Source: Pseudomonadota bacterium (lineage in GTDB: Bacteria > Desulfobacterota > Desulfovibrionia > Desulfovibrionales > Desulfovibrionaceae). Taken from it: 64,000 bases of DNA. The translations under genes and the position numbers were made by a program. Positions 63,602 through 64,000 of this stretch are shown piece after piece; the first letter of the stretch is position 1; every line of letters begins with the position of its first letter. The notes below the pieces were generated by a model that was given only the letters and a program-made list of their open reading frames with translations, was not told where the DNA came from and made no database searches. The stretch covers positions 186,001 to 250,000 of the forward strand of contig JAHJLB010000011.1 in the NCBI GenBank assembly GCA_018822105.1. The letters are read 5' to 3'.

Positions 63602-63639
63602 TTGACAATATTGTCAATTCGCCGGCTAGCTGCTATATA
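63602..63639 (+). promoter_or_regulatory. canonical promoter with a perfect 16-bp palindrome over the -35 box
   Basis: TTGACAAT at 63602-63609 and its exact inverse ATTGTCAA at 63610-63617 form a perfect palindrome. Its right half contains TTGTCA (63611-63616), followed after exactly 17 bases by TATATA (63634-63639). It looks like a repressible promoter pointing right, into the AT-rich edge. AGGGGAAG follows at about 63643. Confidence 0.6.
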
Positions 63640-64000
63640 CAGAGGGGAAGAGTTTCAAATATGGTCCGGCAAGTCTAAACATCTCCAAATTGATCCTAAC
63701 AGGCTGGGCACCAATCTTATGTCAACATGCTTAATTTAAAGTTAAAATTATTCACGAATCTTAATTTTACAACAATTTTACATTATCGAGACAATGCGGA
63801 TGCAATCAGCGTTGCGGCCAAGCCATTGCCAGCACATCACATTTCAAACAAACAGGTTACTTTCAGTATTACATGTAGTTAGATTCACAACAAGCCATTG
63901 GTGAGAATTGTGTGGTTGTGAAAAATGTTTTCTATTCTACATAAACGTCATCGCATGTGACGACTGGGCTTCTGGCTTGTGATGCTTTGACCATAATTTC
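63640..64000. other. AT-rich right edge, no convincing gene
   Basis: The base composition changes abruptly near 63580. The only frame of note is a 51-codon ORF (63727-63882) with no ribosome site or recognised family. A 5-codon frame (ATG at 63661) follows the promoter at 63602. The rest holds nothing I can name; it may be the 5' flank of a gene beyond the window. Confidence 0.5.

Noticed and set aside
63145-63678. A 177-codon plus-strand frame near the right edge
   Set aside because: It overlaps the start of tatA, has no recognisable domain and crosses the GC change at 63580.
63727-63882. A 51-codon AT-rich ORF
   Set aside because: No ribosome binding site and no family; could be real but cannot be supported.

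Overview
This window reads as GC-rich bacterial chromosome of Desulfovibrio type (Desulfobacterota, Desulfovibrionales). I infer this from the gene families and their arrangement: a DUF4416 gene, the selA/selB pair, a cbpA-cbpM-clpB chaperone cluster, type-2 leuCD, cheV, a RluA-CoaE fusion and a TatA with a Gln/Ala-rich tail. No sulfate-respiration gene lies in the window, so the assignment is moderate. Coding density is very high and most genes sit in long co-directional runs with 1-16 bp stop/start overlaps. The two outer edges (1-470 and about 63580-64000) are AT-rich and unlike everything between them, which suggests acquired DNA at both ends.

Layout. 8-466: AT-rich unknown gene, possibly 5' truncated. 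473-6824 (minus): one run mtaB, DUF4416, yicC, remA-like, gmk, pyrF, recJ. 6896-9218: a TPR-like lipoprotein, mnmA and a glycosyltransferase. 9381-11842: a pseudouridine synthase/dephospho-CoA kinase fusion coupled to a rhomboid protease. 11971-15955: cbpA, cbpM, clpB. 16014-19376: SGNH hydrolase, Sel1-repeat lipoprotein, M29 aminopeptidase. 19543-22122: grpE, dnaK, closed by a strong terminator. 22236-26485: LpoA-like lipoprotein, gatC, gatA, tautomerase. 26572-27905 (minus): znuA-zur behind two palindromic operator-like boxes. 28043-32508 (minus): leuA, leuC, leuD, leuB with a near-consensus promoter and a strong terminator. 32638-34068 (minus): psd, pssA. 34193-38035: a membrane-bound hydrolase converging on nhaB, and a frameshifted ugd. 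38205-45637 (plus): eight-gene run pdxJ, acpS, nnr, CBS protein, tsaE, lysC, cimA, MBL hydrolase. 45762-49488: iron alcohol dehydrogenase overlapping a PAS-GGDEF-EAL protein. 49495-53319 (minus): murA, comEC. tRNA-His at 53430. 53655-59801 (minus): folC, selA, M18 aminopeptidase, selB. tRNA-Arg(TCT) at 59868. 60045-62171: cheV, HPt protein, SYLF lipoprotein. 62178-63146 (minus): tatA, DedA protein. 63185-64000: no convincing gene.

How the genes work together. Most are housekeeping: tRNA modification and charging (mtaB, mnmA, tsaE, gatCA), protein folding (two separate chaperone clusters), branched-chain amino acid synthesis (leuABCD, with cimA giving a pyruvate route to isoleucine), phospholipid synthesis (pssA, psd), selenocysteine decoding (selA, selB; no selC seen here), zinc homeostasis (znuA, zur) and c-di-GMP/chemotaxis signalling. 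I found no CRISPR array, transposase, integrase, toxin-antitoxin pair or defence island. The items most worth a second look are the ugd frameshift, the RluA-CoaE fusion, the znuA operator layout, the 16-bp palindrome set into a canonical promoter at the right edge, extra cysteine clusters in RecJ, GrpE and DnaK, and the cheV-HPt-lipoprotein run.
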